Shown in pieces: positions 1 through 7,589 of a stretch of DNA of 17,752 nt. How positions within the stretch are numbered: the first letter of the stretch is position 1; each line of letters starts with the position of its first letter. Position numbers and translations under genes: made by a program. Source of the DNA: Nitrosomonadales bacterium (GTDB lineage: Bacteria > Pseudomonadota > Gammaproteobacteria > Burkholderiales > Gallionellaceae); contig QJWF01000114.1 in NCBI GenBank assembly GCA_003235435.1, positions 1-17,752 of the forward strand, read 5' to 3'. The notes under the pieces were generated by a model that saw only the letters and a list, made by a program, of their open reading frames with translations, did not search any database and was not told the origin of the DNA.

Positions 1-1127
1 CCGAAAGTGTTCTGGCGATGATTATAGTCGATCAGGCTTTCGCCAAATCCGGAGGTGATCTGTATGTGCATGCGCGCAGCGCTGCCGAACCTGACAGGCG
101 TGGCCCAGTCGATCTGCACATAACCCCGGTTGTTCCTGATGCTGAGGTTGTTGCGCAGCAGCATCGCCACGGCCTGGGATTTGTCGCGCGGCTCCCAGCG
201 TATCACCAGATCGGCCCGCCCGAGGTAATCGCTGATGTCGGGATTGTCGTCCTTCGCGGGATCCTCCGGCATGCGCCACCATCCGCGCAGCAGGACGGAT
301 GTCATGTCGCTCCATTCCATGCCGCCGAGAAGATAGACCCTGTTCCAGCTGCGCGATTCGGGCAATGGGCGGCCGTTCGACTGGTGCAAAATTCCCAGAT
401 TGATGAGTTTCAGTCCTGAAGCATTGCCGGTGCCGAGCGTGGCAATCAATTCCGGCTCGTACACGGTTTCGCGGAATGGCGAGGAACTGCGCGTATTGAA
501 CATCTGCCAGTCGGATTGCTGCGTGTATGCACCCCACAAGCGGAAGGTCTTGATGCCCATGAAATTAATATTGCGCTGGTCGCCTATGTCGGCCTTGACG
601 CTCAACTGGAACTTGGTCTCGACCGCATCGATGTCGATGGGCACGGTCACATTATGGTCGGGCAGTGGCGAACTGGGCAGGCGGTTTGGATTGCCGGACT
701 TCTTTATGATCAGGTAGTTTTGCCGGTAAGGCTGGAGACGTCCCAGTTTGCTCGGATCACGGCTGGACATATCATCCAGGTTCCACACCCTGGTCAGGTA
801 GGACCGCTCGGGGCCAGAAGTCGCAGTGCCGGAGCCGGCAGCCGCTTCCGCATCCTCGTCGGGCAACGCATTCTTGCCTGGCTCCGTTCCGGCAGCCGGC
901 GAATCGGGAGCGGCCAGACGGTCGTAGCACTTCAGACGTTCTGCATCATCGCCGGGATACATCCTGACGCACTCAAACAATGCTTCGCTACCGGCATTTG
1001 CGGATCCGCCAGACGCGGTACAAAGCATTACCGTCAAGACGGTGCTGTACAGCAGATTAATTTTGCGGTTATTCGCGGAAGCAACCTTCAAGTGCGCCCT
1101 CGATGTCCGTTGACCGCAATTTTCCAT
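1..1127 (-). CDS. pldA: Outer-membrane phospholipase A (OMPLA), 3' end cut by the window edge
   Basis: This gene hydrolyses acyl chains of phospholipids that reach the outer leaflet of the outer membrane (family knowledge); the enzyme is a calcium-dependent dimeric beta-barrel. The reverse strand is open for 375 codons and runs off position 1. The catalytic block HQSNGR followed by SRSWNR is intact, giving H248, S250 and N262, with S258 as the likely calcium ligand. These lie at exactly the spacing of E. coli H142, S144, N156 and S152. The barrel also shows NTRSSSPFRE and YEPEL, and near the end GESLIDYN. By comparison with E. coli only about ten C-terminal residues are missing. A signal peptide ends near SANA (residue 45). 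The ATG at 1127 has a poor ribosome site. An in-frame TTG at 1091 with GAGG six bases upstream would give a shorter, more typical signal peptide. The start lies 11 nt after the corA stop codon, so co-transcription is likely. Confidence 0.93.
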   Translation of the reverse strand, partial: MENCGQRTSRAHLKVASANNRKINLLYSTVLTVMLCTASGGSANAGSEALFECVRMYPGDDAERLKCYDRLAAPDSPAAGTEPGKNALPDEDAEAAAGSGTATSGPERSYLTRVWNLDDMSSRDPSKLGRLQPYRQNYLIIKKSGNPNRLPSSPLPDHNVTVPIDIDAVETKFQLSVKADIGDQRNINFMGIKTFRLWGAYTQQSDWQMFNTRSSSPFRETVYEPELIATLGTGNASGLKLINLGILHQSNGRPLPESRSWNRVYLLGGMEWSDMTSVLLRGWWRMPEDPAKDDNPDISDYLGRADLVIRWEPRDKSQAVAMLLRNNLSIRNNRGYVQIDWATPVRFGSAARMHIQITSGFGESLIDYNHRQNTF

Positions 1128-1138
1128 CAAGTCGTGGC

Positions 1139-2089
1139 TTATTTCAGCCATCCCCTGCGATGAAATATCCAGAACGGCAACGCGACGGAAACAACCATCA
1201 GAAACAGCGAGAACAGATAGCCGTTCGCCCATTCCAGCTCCGGCATGAACTTGAAGTTCATGCCGTAGATCGACGCGATCAGCGTGGGTGGCAGCAGCGC
1301 CACCGAGGCGACCGAGAACATGCGCACGATCTTGTTCTGGTTGACGTTGATGAAACCGACGGTGGTATTCATCAAAAAATTTATCTTGTCGAACAGGAAT
1401 GCGGTATGGCCGCCCAACGAATCTATATCCTGGATGATCTGGCGCGCTTCATCGAGCTGGTTCGGCTTGAGCAACTTGCTTCGCATCAGGAAGGAGATCG
1501 CGCGGCGGGTATCCATAAGGTTACGGCGTATGCGTCCGTTCAGGTACTCGTTGTGCGCTATTTTTGCCAGAACCGCGCCCGCCTCCTTGTCGCCCAATGT
1601 GGTATTGAGCACCTGGTTGCCGATGCCGCCAAGTTCTATATAGACCTCTTCCAGCGTATCGGCGGAAATCTCCACATCCGAGTCATACAGATCTATCAGT
1701 ACGTCCAGGCTGTCTTCGACCAGATTGGGCTGCCGCTGGGTGCGCTGGCGGTACAGTCTGAACAGGGGCAAATCCTGGTCATGCAGACTGAACAGTACAT
1801 TTCGCGAGATCACGAAAGCGACGATCACGCTAAGTGTGCCGATCTCCTTGCCCTGCAAAAAATCGGAGCGCACATGGAGTTCCTCGTTCTCCTCGTAAAA
1901 CCGGGCGCTTTCTTCGATGTCGCGCAAATGCTCAGGGTAAGGCAGCGTGATCGCAAAGGTATCGGTCACCCATGCACGTTCTTCTTCGCTTGGCTCGACG
2001 ATATCCACCCAGATCGGCTTCCGGGCCGAAACCTCATCCGGGCGGATACTGGCCAGTCGACTGCGTTCCAGGGTAAAGATATATAGCAT
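1139..2089 (-). CDS. corA: CorA-family magnesium/cobalt transport protein
   Basis: Family members are pentameric inner-membrane channels that take up Mg2+ (also Co2+ and Ni2+). The 316-residue product has the long acidic and helical cytoplasmic domain first and two C-terminal membrane segments. The first membrane segment ends in the signature YGMNF (residues 275-279), followed by the short periplasmic loop containing MPEL. The second segment ends in a basic tail, HRRGWLK. This C-terminal pattern closely follows E. coli CorA. The ATG at 2089 is supported by AGGAG at 2097-2101 with 7 nt spacing. The gene is first in a probable two-gene unit with pldA. A possible promoter lies at 2133-2160. Family assignment is secure; metal preference is not visible in the sequence. 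Confidence 0.95.
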   Translation of the reverse strand: MLYIFTLERSRLASIRPDEVSARKPIWVDIVEPSEEERAWVTDTFAITLPYPEHLRDIEESARFYEENEELHVRSDFLQGKEIGTLSVIVAFVISRNVLFSLHDQDLPLFRLYRQRTQRQPNLVEDSLDVLIDLYDSDVEISADTLEEVYIELGGIGNQVLNTTLGDKEAGAVLAKIAHNEYLNGRIRRNLMDTRRAISFLMRSKLLKPNQLDEARQIIQDIDSLGGHTAFLFDKINFLMNTTVGFINVNQNKIVRMFSVASVALLPPTLIASIYGMNFKFMPELEWANGYLFSLFLMVVSVALPFWIFHRRGWLK

Positions 2090-2096
2090 TTATTCA

Positions 2097-2101
2097 CTCC
2101 T
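2097..2101 (-). promoter_or_regulatory. Ribosome binding site of corA
   Basis: AGGAG on the minus strand, 7 nt before the ATG at 2089. It fixes the corA start. Confidence 0.75.
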
Positions 2102-2132
2102 GATCAAACTGCTGAAAAAACAACTGGCCAAT

Positions 2133-2160
2133 CTTCTAAGCCACCGATAAACGATGGCAA
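2133..2160 (-). promoter_or_regulatory. Possible sigma-70 promoter of corA-pldA
   Basis: On the minus strand TTGCCA (2160-2155) and TAGAAG (2138-2133) are separated by 16 nt. They match TTGACA in five of six bases and TATAAT in four of six. Transcription would begin about 35-40 nt before the corA start codon. The rest of the gap from 2090 to 2298 is A/T-rich and shows no clear terminator for thpR. This is a motif match by eye only. Confidence 0.3.
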
Positions 2161-2298
2161 GGTAGCTGTTTAAGCGTTCAAACGGCGACAGCCAACCCGA
2201 CGGTTATGATGCAGATGTTCGGTGGGCGGCATTATCCATAAATATGCAGCTTAAAACCACGGAAGATTCTTAATTATTTTAAAATGCGGCTTACAGCA

Positions 2299-2892
2299 TC
2301 ATCGATCCGACCCGTTTTGCGGATCACCTGCTGTCGGTCCCAGAGGGAACCTGGCCAGCACACGATAGCCGGCCGCGCCTTCATGGCTCATGGATTGCAC
2401 CAGGGCGAAATCCATTACACGCCAACACACCGGCTGCATCGCAGGCAACCCAGCATCCGTCCAGAGAGCGTTGCGAATCAGCGTGACATGCGGTCTGTAT
2501 TCGCGGAGATCAAACTTGAAACCGTGACAGGCCAGGCTTTGCTCCAGCGCCAGGACCAATTTCGTCAATTGCCGGGGCGCATGAACGGGTGCGGCATATA
2601 CGATATGGTTGTGACCCCAGTAGCGAGCGATTTCGAAACATAACTCAAAACCCTTCCCACTGACTTCCTGAGCCGCGAGTTGCAGTGGTTCAAGTCTGGA
2701 CTGCGCGATGTTGCCGATAAATACCAGGGTGTTATGCAGTGTCTCGCCCCGCATCGCGCGTCCGCCGCACAGTGACTGCAGAGGCTTCTGCCATGCGGCC
2801 AGATCTCTGCGCTCCCTGGCTGACGGCCACAGCGAGAAGAACACTTTGATTAAGGGAAGGTTTGGTCGGTGGTTCATGAACCGGTATTCCAT
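2299..2892 (-). CDS. thpR: RNA 2',3'-cyclic phosphodiesterase (2H phosphoesterase family)
   Basis: The 197-residue product has the two HxTx motifs that define the 2H phosphoesterase superfamily: HNTL at residues 53-56 and HVTL at 135-138, the latter in the context RPHVTL. The spacing and overall length fit the ThpR/LigT branch. These cytoplasmic enzymes open 2',3'-cyclic phosphate ends on RNA, and some ligate tRNA halves in vitro (family knowledge). The N-terminal strand IKVFFSLWP matches the usual family start. Two ATG codons are possible, at 2892 and 2877. Neither has a strong ribosome site, and the second gives a length nearer the family norm. The gene stands alone, upstream of corA on the same strand with a gap of about 210 nt. 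Confidence 0.88.
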   Translation of the reverse strand: MEYRFMNHRPNLPLIKVFFSLWPSARERRDLAAWQKPLQSLCGGRAMRGETLHNTLVFIGNIAQSRLEPLQLAAQEVSGKGFELCFEIARYWGHNHIVYAAPVHAPRQLTKLVLALEQSLACHGFKFDLREYRPHVTLIRNALWTDAGLPAMQPVCWRVMDFALVQSMSHEGAAGYRVLARFPLGPTAGDPQNGSDR

Positions 2893-2906
2893 TGTTGTCT
2901 TGAGCC

Positions 2907-3017
2907 ATGCATAAAGACAAGTTGCAAATATCTTGCGGACCGGAAAATCAGTGCTGCGGCTGCCGGATTTCGGATCGACACCACATGAGCCGGCATTGCG
3001 CCATATGCAAGGGATAA
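2907..3017 (+). CDS. Possible 36-residue cysteine-rich small protein
   Basis: An ATG-started frame on the plus strand encodes 36 residues with six cysteines at positions 10, 16, 17, 19, 31 and 34. They form a CCGC cluster and a C-terminal CAIC pair, with several histidines between them. The pattern would suit a small zinc or other metal site. No convincing Shine-Dalgarno sequence precedes the ATG, and the frame lies in the intergenic space between divergent thpR and the end of the GGDEF/EAL gene. I do not recognise a family. It may simply be a chance open frame. Confidence 0.2.
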   Translation: MHKDKLQISCGPENQCCGCRISDRHHMSRHCAICKG

Positions 3018-3053
3018 TCAGGTTGAACGCGAATTATTAAGTGATCAAACCGG

Positions 3054-3075
3054 AAAACAATGGATGCCCGCACCC
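3054..3075 (-). terminator. Weak intrinsic terminator after the GGDEF/EAL gene
   Basis: On the minus strand GGGTG, loop CGGG and CATCC form a 5-bp stem, extendable over a tighter loop. It is followed by ATTG and then TTTT. It begins 10 nt past the stop codon of the GGDEF/EAL gene. The T-run is short and offset from the stem. Confidence 0.35.
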
Positions 3076-3085
3076 GGAAGGAACC

Positions 3086-5887
3086 CTATACCGATATTTT
3101 GAGCAGCGCTTCAAATTCCTCCGGAGGAACAGGCTCTGAAAAATAGTGTCCTTGCGCATAATCGCACCCCGAATCACTCAAAAGCCTGAGTTGCGCTTCG
3201 GCCTCGACGCCTTCGGCAATCACCTTCAGTCCCAGCTTGTGCGCCATAACGATAATTGCTTCGGACAAAACCATGTCGTTAGCATCCGTTTCAAGGTTAT
3301 CCACAAATGTCTTGTCTATTTTCAGGTAATCGATATCGAATTTCTTCAGGTATGAAAGCGATGAGTAGCCCGTCCCAAAATCATCGATTGCCACCTGAAT
3401 ACCTGCATCGCGGAATTTGAGAAGCCTGTCTGTAATGCCTTTCGCAGCGTTCAGCAACAAGCTTTCGGTGATCTCTATGACGATGTTCTGGCCGGAAAGG
3501 CCGATGCTTCGCAAATATGCCTCCCATTCATCGCAATAATGCCCGCCGGACTGAAATTGTATCGGTGACACATTCACGCTGACTTGAAATTCATTCGAAA
3601 GCTGGTCTCTCCAGCGCTTTGCCCATCGCGCCGATTCCTTGAATACCCAGTCACCAATTTCATTGATAAGCCCGGTTTCCTCAGCGAGCATAATAAAATC
3701 CATGGAGTTGACCAAACCGCGTTCCGGGTGTTGCCAACGCAGCAGAGCTTCTGCTTTCTGGATGAGGCCCGTATCCATATCCATGATCGGCTGGAAGTAA
3801 AGCTGGAACTGATCGTTTGCCAAAGCATCGCGCAAATCGTTTATCAGCCGCCGCCTTTGCTGTGCGGCATCCTGCAGTGTCGAAGTGTAATAGCTGGACT
3901 GATTGCGCCCTTTGCTCTTCGAGACATACATCGCCTGGTCGGCGTTCTTGAGCAGGTCTTCGACGCTGACGGCATCATTAGGATATATCGTGATGCCGAT
4001 GCTGGCCGATATATAGACCACTTCATCTCTGAGCTGGAATGGTTCGGCAAGCTTATCCAGAATGCACTGGGCGGCTCTTTCAACACTGCCAGTGTCATCA
4101 ATTTCCAACAAAGTCACGGTGAATTCATCACCGCCCAGCCGTGCCACGGAATCCGATTCGCGTACGCAACTGCTGATTCGATGCGCAGTTTCCACCAACA
4201 GGATATCGCCGGCATCGTGGCCCAGCGTATCGTTGATCTCCTTGAAGCGGTCCAGATCGATAAACAGCAGCGCCATACGCTGGCCTGAGCGGCTTGCCTT
4301 CTTGATATCTTGCTCCAGACGGTCATGGAACATGTGGCGGTTGGGCAAGCCGGTCACTTTGTCAAAGTTGGCCTGCTTCCATATGAGTTCTTCTGATTGT
4401 TTTTTGTGGGTGATGTCGCGGATGAATGCACTCAACTCGTACCGGCCCTCCACCTCAATCGTGGTAATTGCCCATTCAACGGGGAATTGGTGGCCGTCGC
4501 GATGAAGACCCAACTTCTCGGTCCGGGAATTCAGGATGCGCCCCTCGCCTATTGTCAGCAAGTGCTGCATGTCGCGGAGATATTCATCGCGATATTGTGG
4601 CGGAATGATCATTTCGTGCAGCAATCTTCCTACAGCCTCCTTGCTTGACCAACCGAATATGTTGGCCGCCTGGTCATTCCAGCCCAGGATGATTCCTTCA
4701 GTGCTTATCTGCACTACTGCATCCAGGGCATTGTCGATAGTCGCCCGCAGGCGCTTTTCGGCTTCACGATGGGCTTTTGACCCACTTTCCAGCCTTGCCG
4801 CCATGAGGTTAAAGTCGCCCGCCAGAATGCCGATCTCATCGTTGGAATCCAATTCCAGCCGCTTGGACAGGTCATCGGTTCCGGTAATTTCAGAGACAAA
4901 CTGCGTCAACTTGCGCAGCGGTGCGGTTAAACGCCTGGCAAGCCAGCGTATGGCCAGGGTCAGCGGCAAGGTCAGGAAAAGACCAAGGATAGCCAGTTTG
5001 AACGTCACCGCACGTACGGTCTGATATAGCTTCGCGGGCTCTCGCAGCATCACGATTTCCCATCCGGATAGCAAGCCGTTAACTTCGGTTGCGCTGTTGA
5101 CTAGGTATTGGTTATTGCCGACGTTCGCCCATCCATTTAGATGCGCCAGTTCAGCCATCGACTCTTTGGATACAGCAATGTCCAGCGTGGAATCCATCAG
5201 GACTATCGATTCCTGATGTGACGCCGTTTCGGGGGGTGAAATATCTGATGTCGGAGCTTTAACCCCAAATTCCTGCAGCGAAGGCATATCCTGATGGTAT
5301 AAGAGGAGAGTTTGTACGGGAAGCGAGGCTCTCACGCTGCTCCAGTGATTGGTCACCACGATGGTGCCAAGCTTATAGTTCGCGGCAAAAGTCGCCTTTA
5401 CCGGCATAATCAACGCCACAATCTCTTCGCCATCAACCGGGTTGGAATGTTTGTTTACGAAACCTATTTCCCCATGCGGCTTCCACGCGTCCGGCAGAAA
5501 ATCTATATTGTGTTTCAGGTCGCTGGACGCAACCAATCGCCCGGCGTTATTAAAAGCATAAATTTCGCCATCAAGCGCATAATCCCTTGCAAGGCTCTCC
5601 AGCGTGTGTTCCACTCGTTTGTCCACGTCTCCAGATGCAATGTCATTCATAACATCCAGTTTTGCCCATGCACGCAGGTTAGTGGACAATTGCTTGAAGC
5701 TGGCATTGAGACTTCCGAGTTTAAGCCGGGCCAGTTGTGACAATGTGGCTAGCTCCGAATCGGTCACCCCAGACCGAACGGCGCTTTGCACAACCAACGC
5801 AGTCACAAGATAGGTGATGATAAACACTGCAAAAAATGCAAGCAGCAACTTGCGGGCAATGGACCCCCCGATCAAATCAAGGAACAT
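3086..5887 (-). CDS. Membrane-bound sensor with HAMP, PAS, GGDEF and EAL domains (cyclic di-GMP turnover)
   Basis: The 933-residue product is predicted to make and/or degrade cyclic di-GMP. It has an N-terminal membrane segment (about residues 10-33), a periplasmic sensory region of about 260 residues, and a second membrane segment (about 293-315). These are followed by HAMP (about 311-368), PAS (about 380-493), GGDEF (about 503-660) and EAL (about 686-930). The cyclase motif RLGGDEF is intact, with the RESD inhibitory site five residues before GGDEF. The phosphodiesterase residues also look complete: EALLRW, NVSP, ITES, DDFGTG, the lysine of LKIDK, and AEGVE. Both activities may therefore be present. 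I prefer the ATG at 5887 over a TTG six bases upstream because of a GAG 8 nt before it. The gene starts 30 nt after the stop codon of the PstS-like gene and is the last gene of the operon. The periplasmic ligand is unknown. Confidence 0.93.
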   Translation of the reverse strand: MFLDLIGGSIARKLLLAFFAVFIITYLVTALVVQSAVRSGVTDSELATLSQLARLKLGSLNASFKQLSTNLRAWAKLDVMNDIASGDVDKRVEHTLESLARDYALDGEIYAFNNAGRLVASSDLKHNIDFLPDAWKPHGEIGFVNKHSNPVDGEEIVALIMPVKATFAANYKLGTIVVTNHWSSVRASLPVQTLLLYHQDMPSLQEFGVKAPTSDISPPETASHQESIVLMDSTLDIAVSKESMAELAHLNGWANVGNNQYLVNSATEVNGLLSGWEIVMLREPAKLYQTVRAVTFKLAILGLFLTLPLTLAIRWLARRLTAPLRKLTQFVSEITGTDDLSKRLELDSNDEIGILAGDFNLMAARLESGSKAHREAEKRLRATIDNALDAVVQISTEGIILGWNDQAANIFGWSSKEAVGRLLHEMIIPPQYRDEYLRDMQHLLTIGEGRILNSRTEKLGLHRDGHQFPVEWAITTIEVEGRYELSAFIRDITHKKQSEELIWKQANFDKVTGLPNRHMFHDRLEQDIKKASRSGQRMALLFIDLDRFKEINDTLGHDAGDILLVETAHRISSCVRESDSVARLGGDEFTVTLLEIDDTGSVERAAQCILDKLAEPFQLRDEVVYISASIGITIYPNDAVSVEDLLKNADQAMYVSKSKGRNQSSYYTSTLQDAAQQRRRLINDLRDALANDQFQLYFQPIMDMDTGLIQKAEALLRWQHPERGLVNSMDFIMLAEETGLINEIGDWVFKESARWAKRWRDQLSNEFQVSVNVSPIQFQSGGHYCDEWEAYLRSIGLSGQNIVIEITESLLLNAAKGITDRLLKFRDAGIQVAIDDFGTGYSSLSYLKKFDIDYLKIDKTFVDNLETDANDMVLSEAIIVMAHKLGLKVIAEGVEAEAQLRLLSDSGCDYAQGHYFSEPVPPEEFEALLKISV

Positions 5888-5917
5888 AGGCAAAACTCAT
5901 CGGGAAATTGGACAGGT

Positions 5918-6328
5918 TCATGGAATTTCCAGCAAGATCTTGACCCCTTTTGGCTTCTGGCCTGCATTGATGTAGCCTATCGCGCCGGGTACGCTGCGCA
6001 CGAAGCTCAGGACCGCCTGGTCTGAGGTTTGAACAAGGGGAGGAAGTTTTCCCTGGAATCTGAGCCTGTTCCAGTATTCCCCCATTTCCTGAGGGGAAAG
6101 ATGAAACACAGCCTCAGAGAACTTTTCACGTTCCTGGCTGGAAGCCTCCCGATTGACCGGAACCACCTGAATTTTGTTTGGCCAATATACCTGCTTCAAT
6201 GAGTAGATATCAGCTAGCTGTTTGACTGTTATCGAGTCATCAGGCAGCTTGCTGGAGGCAATAACCAACAATCCCGCCTGGCCATGAGAAGTCCACAGAA
6301 TCCCGAAAATTAGCAGCAGGACGCGCAT
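5918..6328 (-). CDS. Short periplasmic PstS-like substrate-binding protein
   Basis: The 136-residue product begins with a signal peptide, MRVLLLIFGILWTSHGQA. It continues with a compact periplasmic-binding domain of the type often annotated as phosphate ABC transporter substrate-binding. Family-like landmarks are the early VIASS, the VVPVNRE stretch followed by REKF (the usual serine/arginine ligand region), and a C-terminal PGAIGYI. It is about half the length of a transport PstS, and no permease or ATPase genes are near, so a sensory role is more likely than uptake (inference). Longer upstream starts exist, but the ATG at 6328 overlaps the upstream stop as TGATG and begins exactly at the signal peptide. 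It is therefore probably translationally coupled to the barrel gene before it and feeds the sensor gene after it. The ligand is not established. Confidence 0.82.
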   Translation of the reverse strand: MRVLLLIFGILWTSHGQAGLLVIASSKLPDDSITVKQLADIYSLKQVYWPNKIQVVPVNREASSQEREKFSEAVFHLSPQEMGEYWNRLRFQGKLPPLVQTSDQAVLSFVRSVPGAIGYINAGQKPKGVKILLEIP

Positions 6329-7380
6329 CAAAATAGCAACGAGTAAGCCGCTTTTAAACCGGTGCTGATCGACGATATCGGGGAAGATACGCCTGCCTGA
6401 TGAATGTACTCCAGCTTCCATACCGTCGCTACGCTGGGCCTGTAGGCAAGCGAGACGAGCGTGGCTCGGGATGACTCGCTGACGGTATGATCCTGGTAAC
6501 GCTCCCACTCCAGAATGCCGTGTAACTTGGAAGTAATTTTGTACTCTGCAAGCGCAAATATTCCAGATTCTCTGTCATGAATTCGGGGGCTAGCTCCGGG
6601 CAATACCACGCCTGAAAAACGGGCAGTTATCGCTTCGCTTTCCAGTCTCAGCTTGCCGAAGGACTTGTTCACATTGAAACCGTAAAGCGTGAACATTTCA
6701 CCGGTCTCTATCAGCTTGCCATGCTGGACAGATACTCCCGCTTTGTTGATCAAACCAAATGGCACATTGATGTGCCCCCCTATGACATTGTGGAAATTCC
6801 TCAGTGTCTGGCTGGCCGGACGCTTGAACCATTCATTGTCAGGCTGCCAGTACAATTGAATATCCGAAGTTCCGCTTTCCCCGGCTTCATGCATCCAGCT
6901 GATGCCGCTCATGTAGGCATCGAATCCCCTTGCAGTTGTATACGGACGCGTAATAGTGGGAATCAAAGGAGCGGCATGCACCAGGTTCCATTCACCCAGA
7001 GGGGTCAGTATCTTGCCAATCCGCAATGTGTCGTTTGCGGACAGCATTGCGTCGTTATAGAACCGTTCAACGATGAAATCCCCGCTGCCCGCACCGCCTC
7101 CTTCTTTAATCAAGGTGTGTTTGGACAGTTCGGCTTCAATAAAAGGATTGACCCACTTGCTGACACGGCCGCTGGCAAACAGGCTCAGATCATCCAGCTC
7201 GAGTTTTGTAGCAGCGTCAAAACGGTTAACAATCTCAATGTTTGCATAACCGGACAATAGATATTTCCCGACAGGCCAACCCTGGCCAAGTTCATAGCCT
7301 TCTGCCATGCATACCGGAGAAAACATCAGCATGAGCTGAACAAGCCAGAAACAGGGTCGTATATAGTGCATAGAGTTCAT
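6328..7380 (-). CDS. Outer-membrane beta-barrel (porin-like) protein
   Basis: The 350-residue product has an N-terminal signal peptide ending near VCMA (residue 26). It is then rich in alternating polar/hydrophobic stretches typical of barrel strands, with a C-terminal aromatic ending, AYSLLF, as expected for recognition by the outer-membrane assembly machinery. Segments such as RIGKILTPLGEWN and the long glycine- and aromatic-rich strands recall phosphate-selective or carbohydrate porins, but I cannot assign a substrate. The ATG at 7380 has a weak ribosome site; another ATG lies three codons later. It is the first gene of the operon and overlaps the PstS-like gene by one base. A sigma-54-type promoter element lies about 75 nt upstream. 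Its role in a signalling unit with the next two genes is inferred from gene order. Confidence 0.8.
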   Translation of the reverse strand: MNSMHYIRPCFWLVQLMLMFSPVCMAEGYELGQGWPVGKYLLSGYANIEIVNRFDAATKLELDDLSLFASGRVSKWVNPFIEAELSKHTLIKEGGGAGSGDFIVERFYNDAMLSANDTLRIGKILTPLGEWNLVHAAPLIPTITRPYTTARGFDAYMSGISWMHEAGESGTSDIQLYWQPDNEWFKRPASQTLRNFHNVIGGHINVPFGLINKAGVSVQHGKLIETGEMFTLYGFNVNKSFGKLRLESEAITARFSGVVLPGASPRIHDRESGIFALAEYKITSKLHGILEWERYQDHTVSESSRATLVSLAYRPSVATVWKLEYIHQAGVSSPISSISTGLKAAYSLLF

Positions 7381-7453
7381 ACAGGTATTGAAATCTCAAT
7401 TTCACCATTTGTATCTTGACGGGGCCGCGAGCCACTTCACGGCGTAATCTATC

Positions 7454-7469
7454 AGCAAATGCCTTGCCA
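7454..7469 (-). promoter_or_regulatory. Predicted sigma-54 (RpoN) promoter of the barrel/PstS-like/GGDEF-EAL operon
   Basis: On the minus strand TGGCAAG, four bases, then TTGCT matches the sigma-54 consensus TGGCACG-N4-TTGCW at all but one specified position. The invariant GG (-24) and GC (-12) are correctly spaced. Transcription would start near 7443, about 63 nt before the ATG at 7380. Such promoters need an AAA+ activator; none is encoded in the window. Confidence 0.6.
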
Positions 7470-7560
7470 TGCCATATGGCCAAAGCCGTCACCCTATCCA
7501 TGTTCAGGATAAAGCGCCGCCATGGAACCAGGATTTACTCGGTCCGCTTTTTCATAATGG

Positions 7561-7589
7561 TCGAGTGGCAACCCGCAATCGGGTAAAAT
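7561..7589 (+). promoter_or_regulatory. Possible sigma-70 promoter of the dehydrogenase gene
   Basis: TAAAAT at 7584-7589 is a good minus-10. The hexamer 17 nt upstream, TCGAGT, is a poor minus-35. A 5-bp dyad with a 4-nt loop (7571-7584) abuts the minus-10 and could be an operator. The predicted start lies about 65 nt before the ATG. Confidence 0.3.

Noticed and set aside
22..537. 171-codon frame on the minus strand and two plus-strand frames in the first 1.2 kb
   Set aside because: They overlap the pldA frame, which alone contains the complete OMPLA active-site pattern and runs open to the window edge.
1103..2086. 327-codon open frame on the plus strand
   Set aside because: Antisense to corA, which has the GMN motif and a good ribosome site. 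The plus-strand product shows no domain pattern.
6329..6508. N-terminal extension of the PstS-like protein
   Set aside because: The extra 60 residues overlap the barrel gene in another frame and would place the signal peptide internally. The coupled ATG at 6328 is the natural start.
7417..7450. TTGACG and TAATCT on the plus strand as a promoter
   Set aside because: The spacing of about 23 nt is too long for a sigma-70 promoter.
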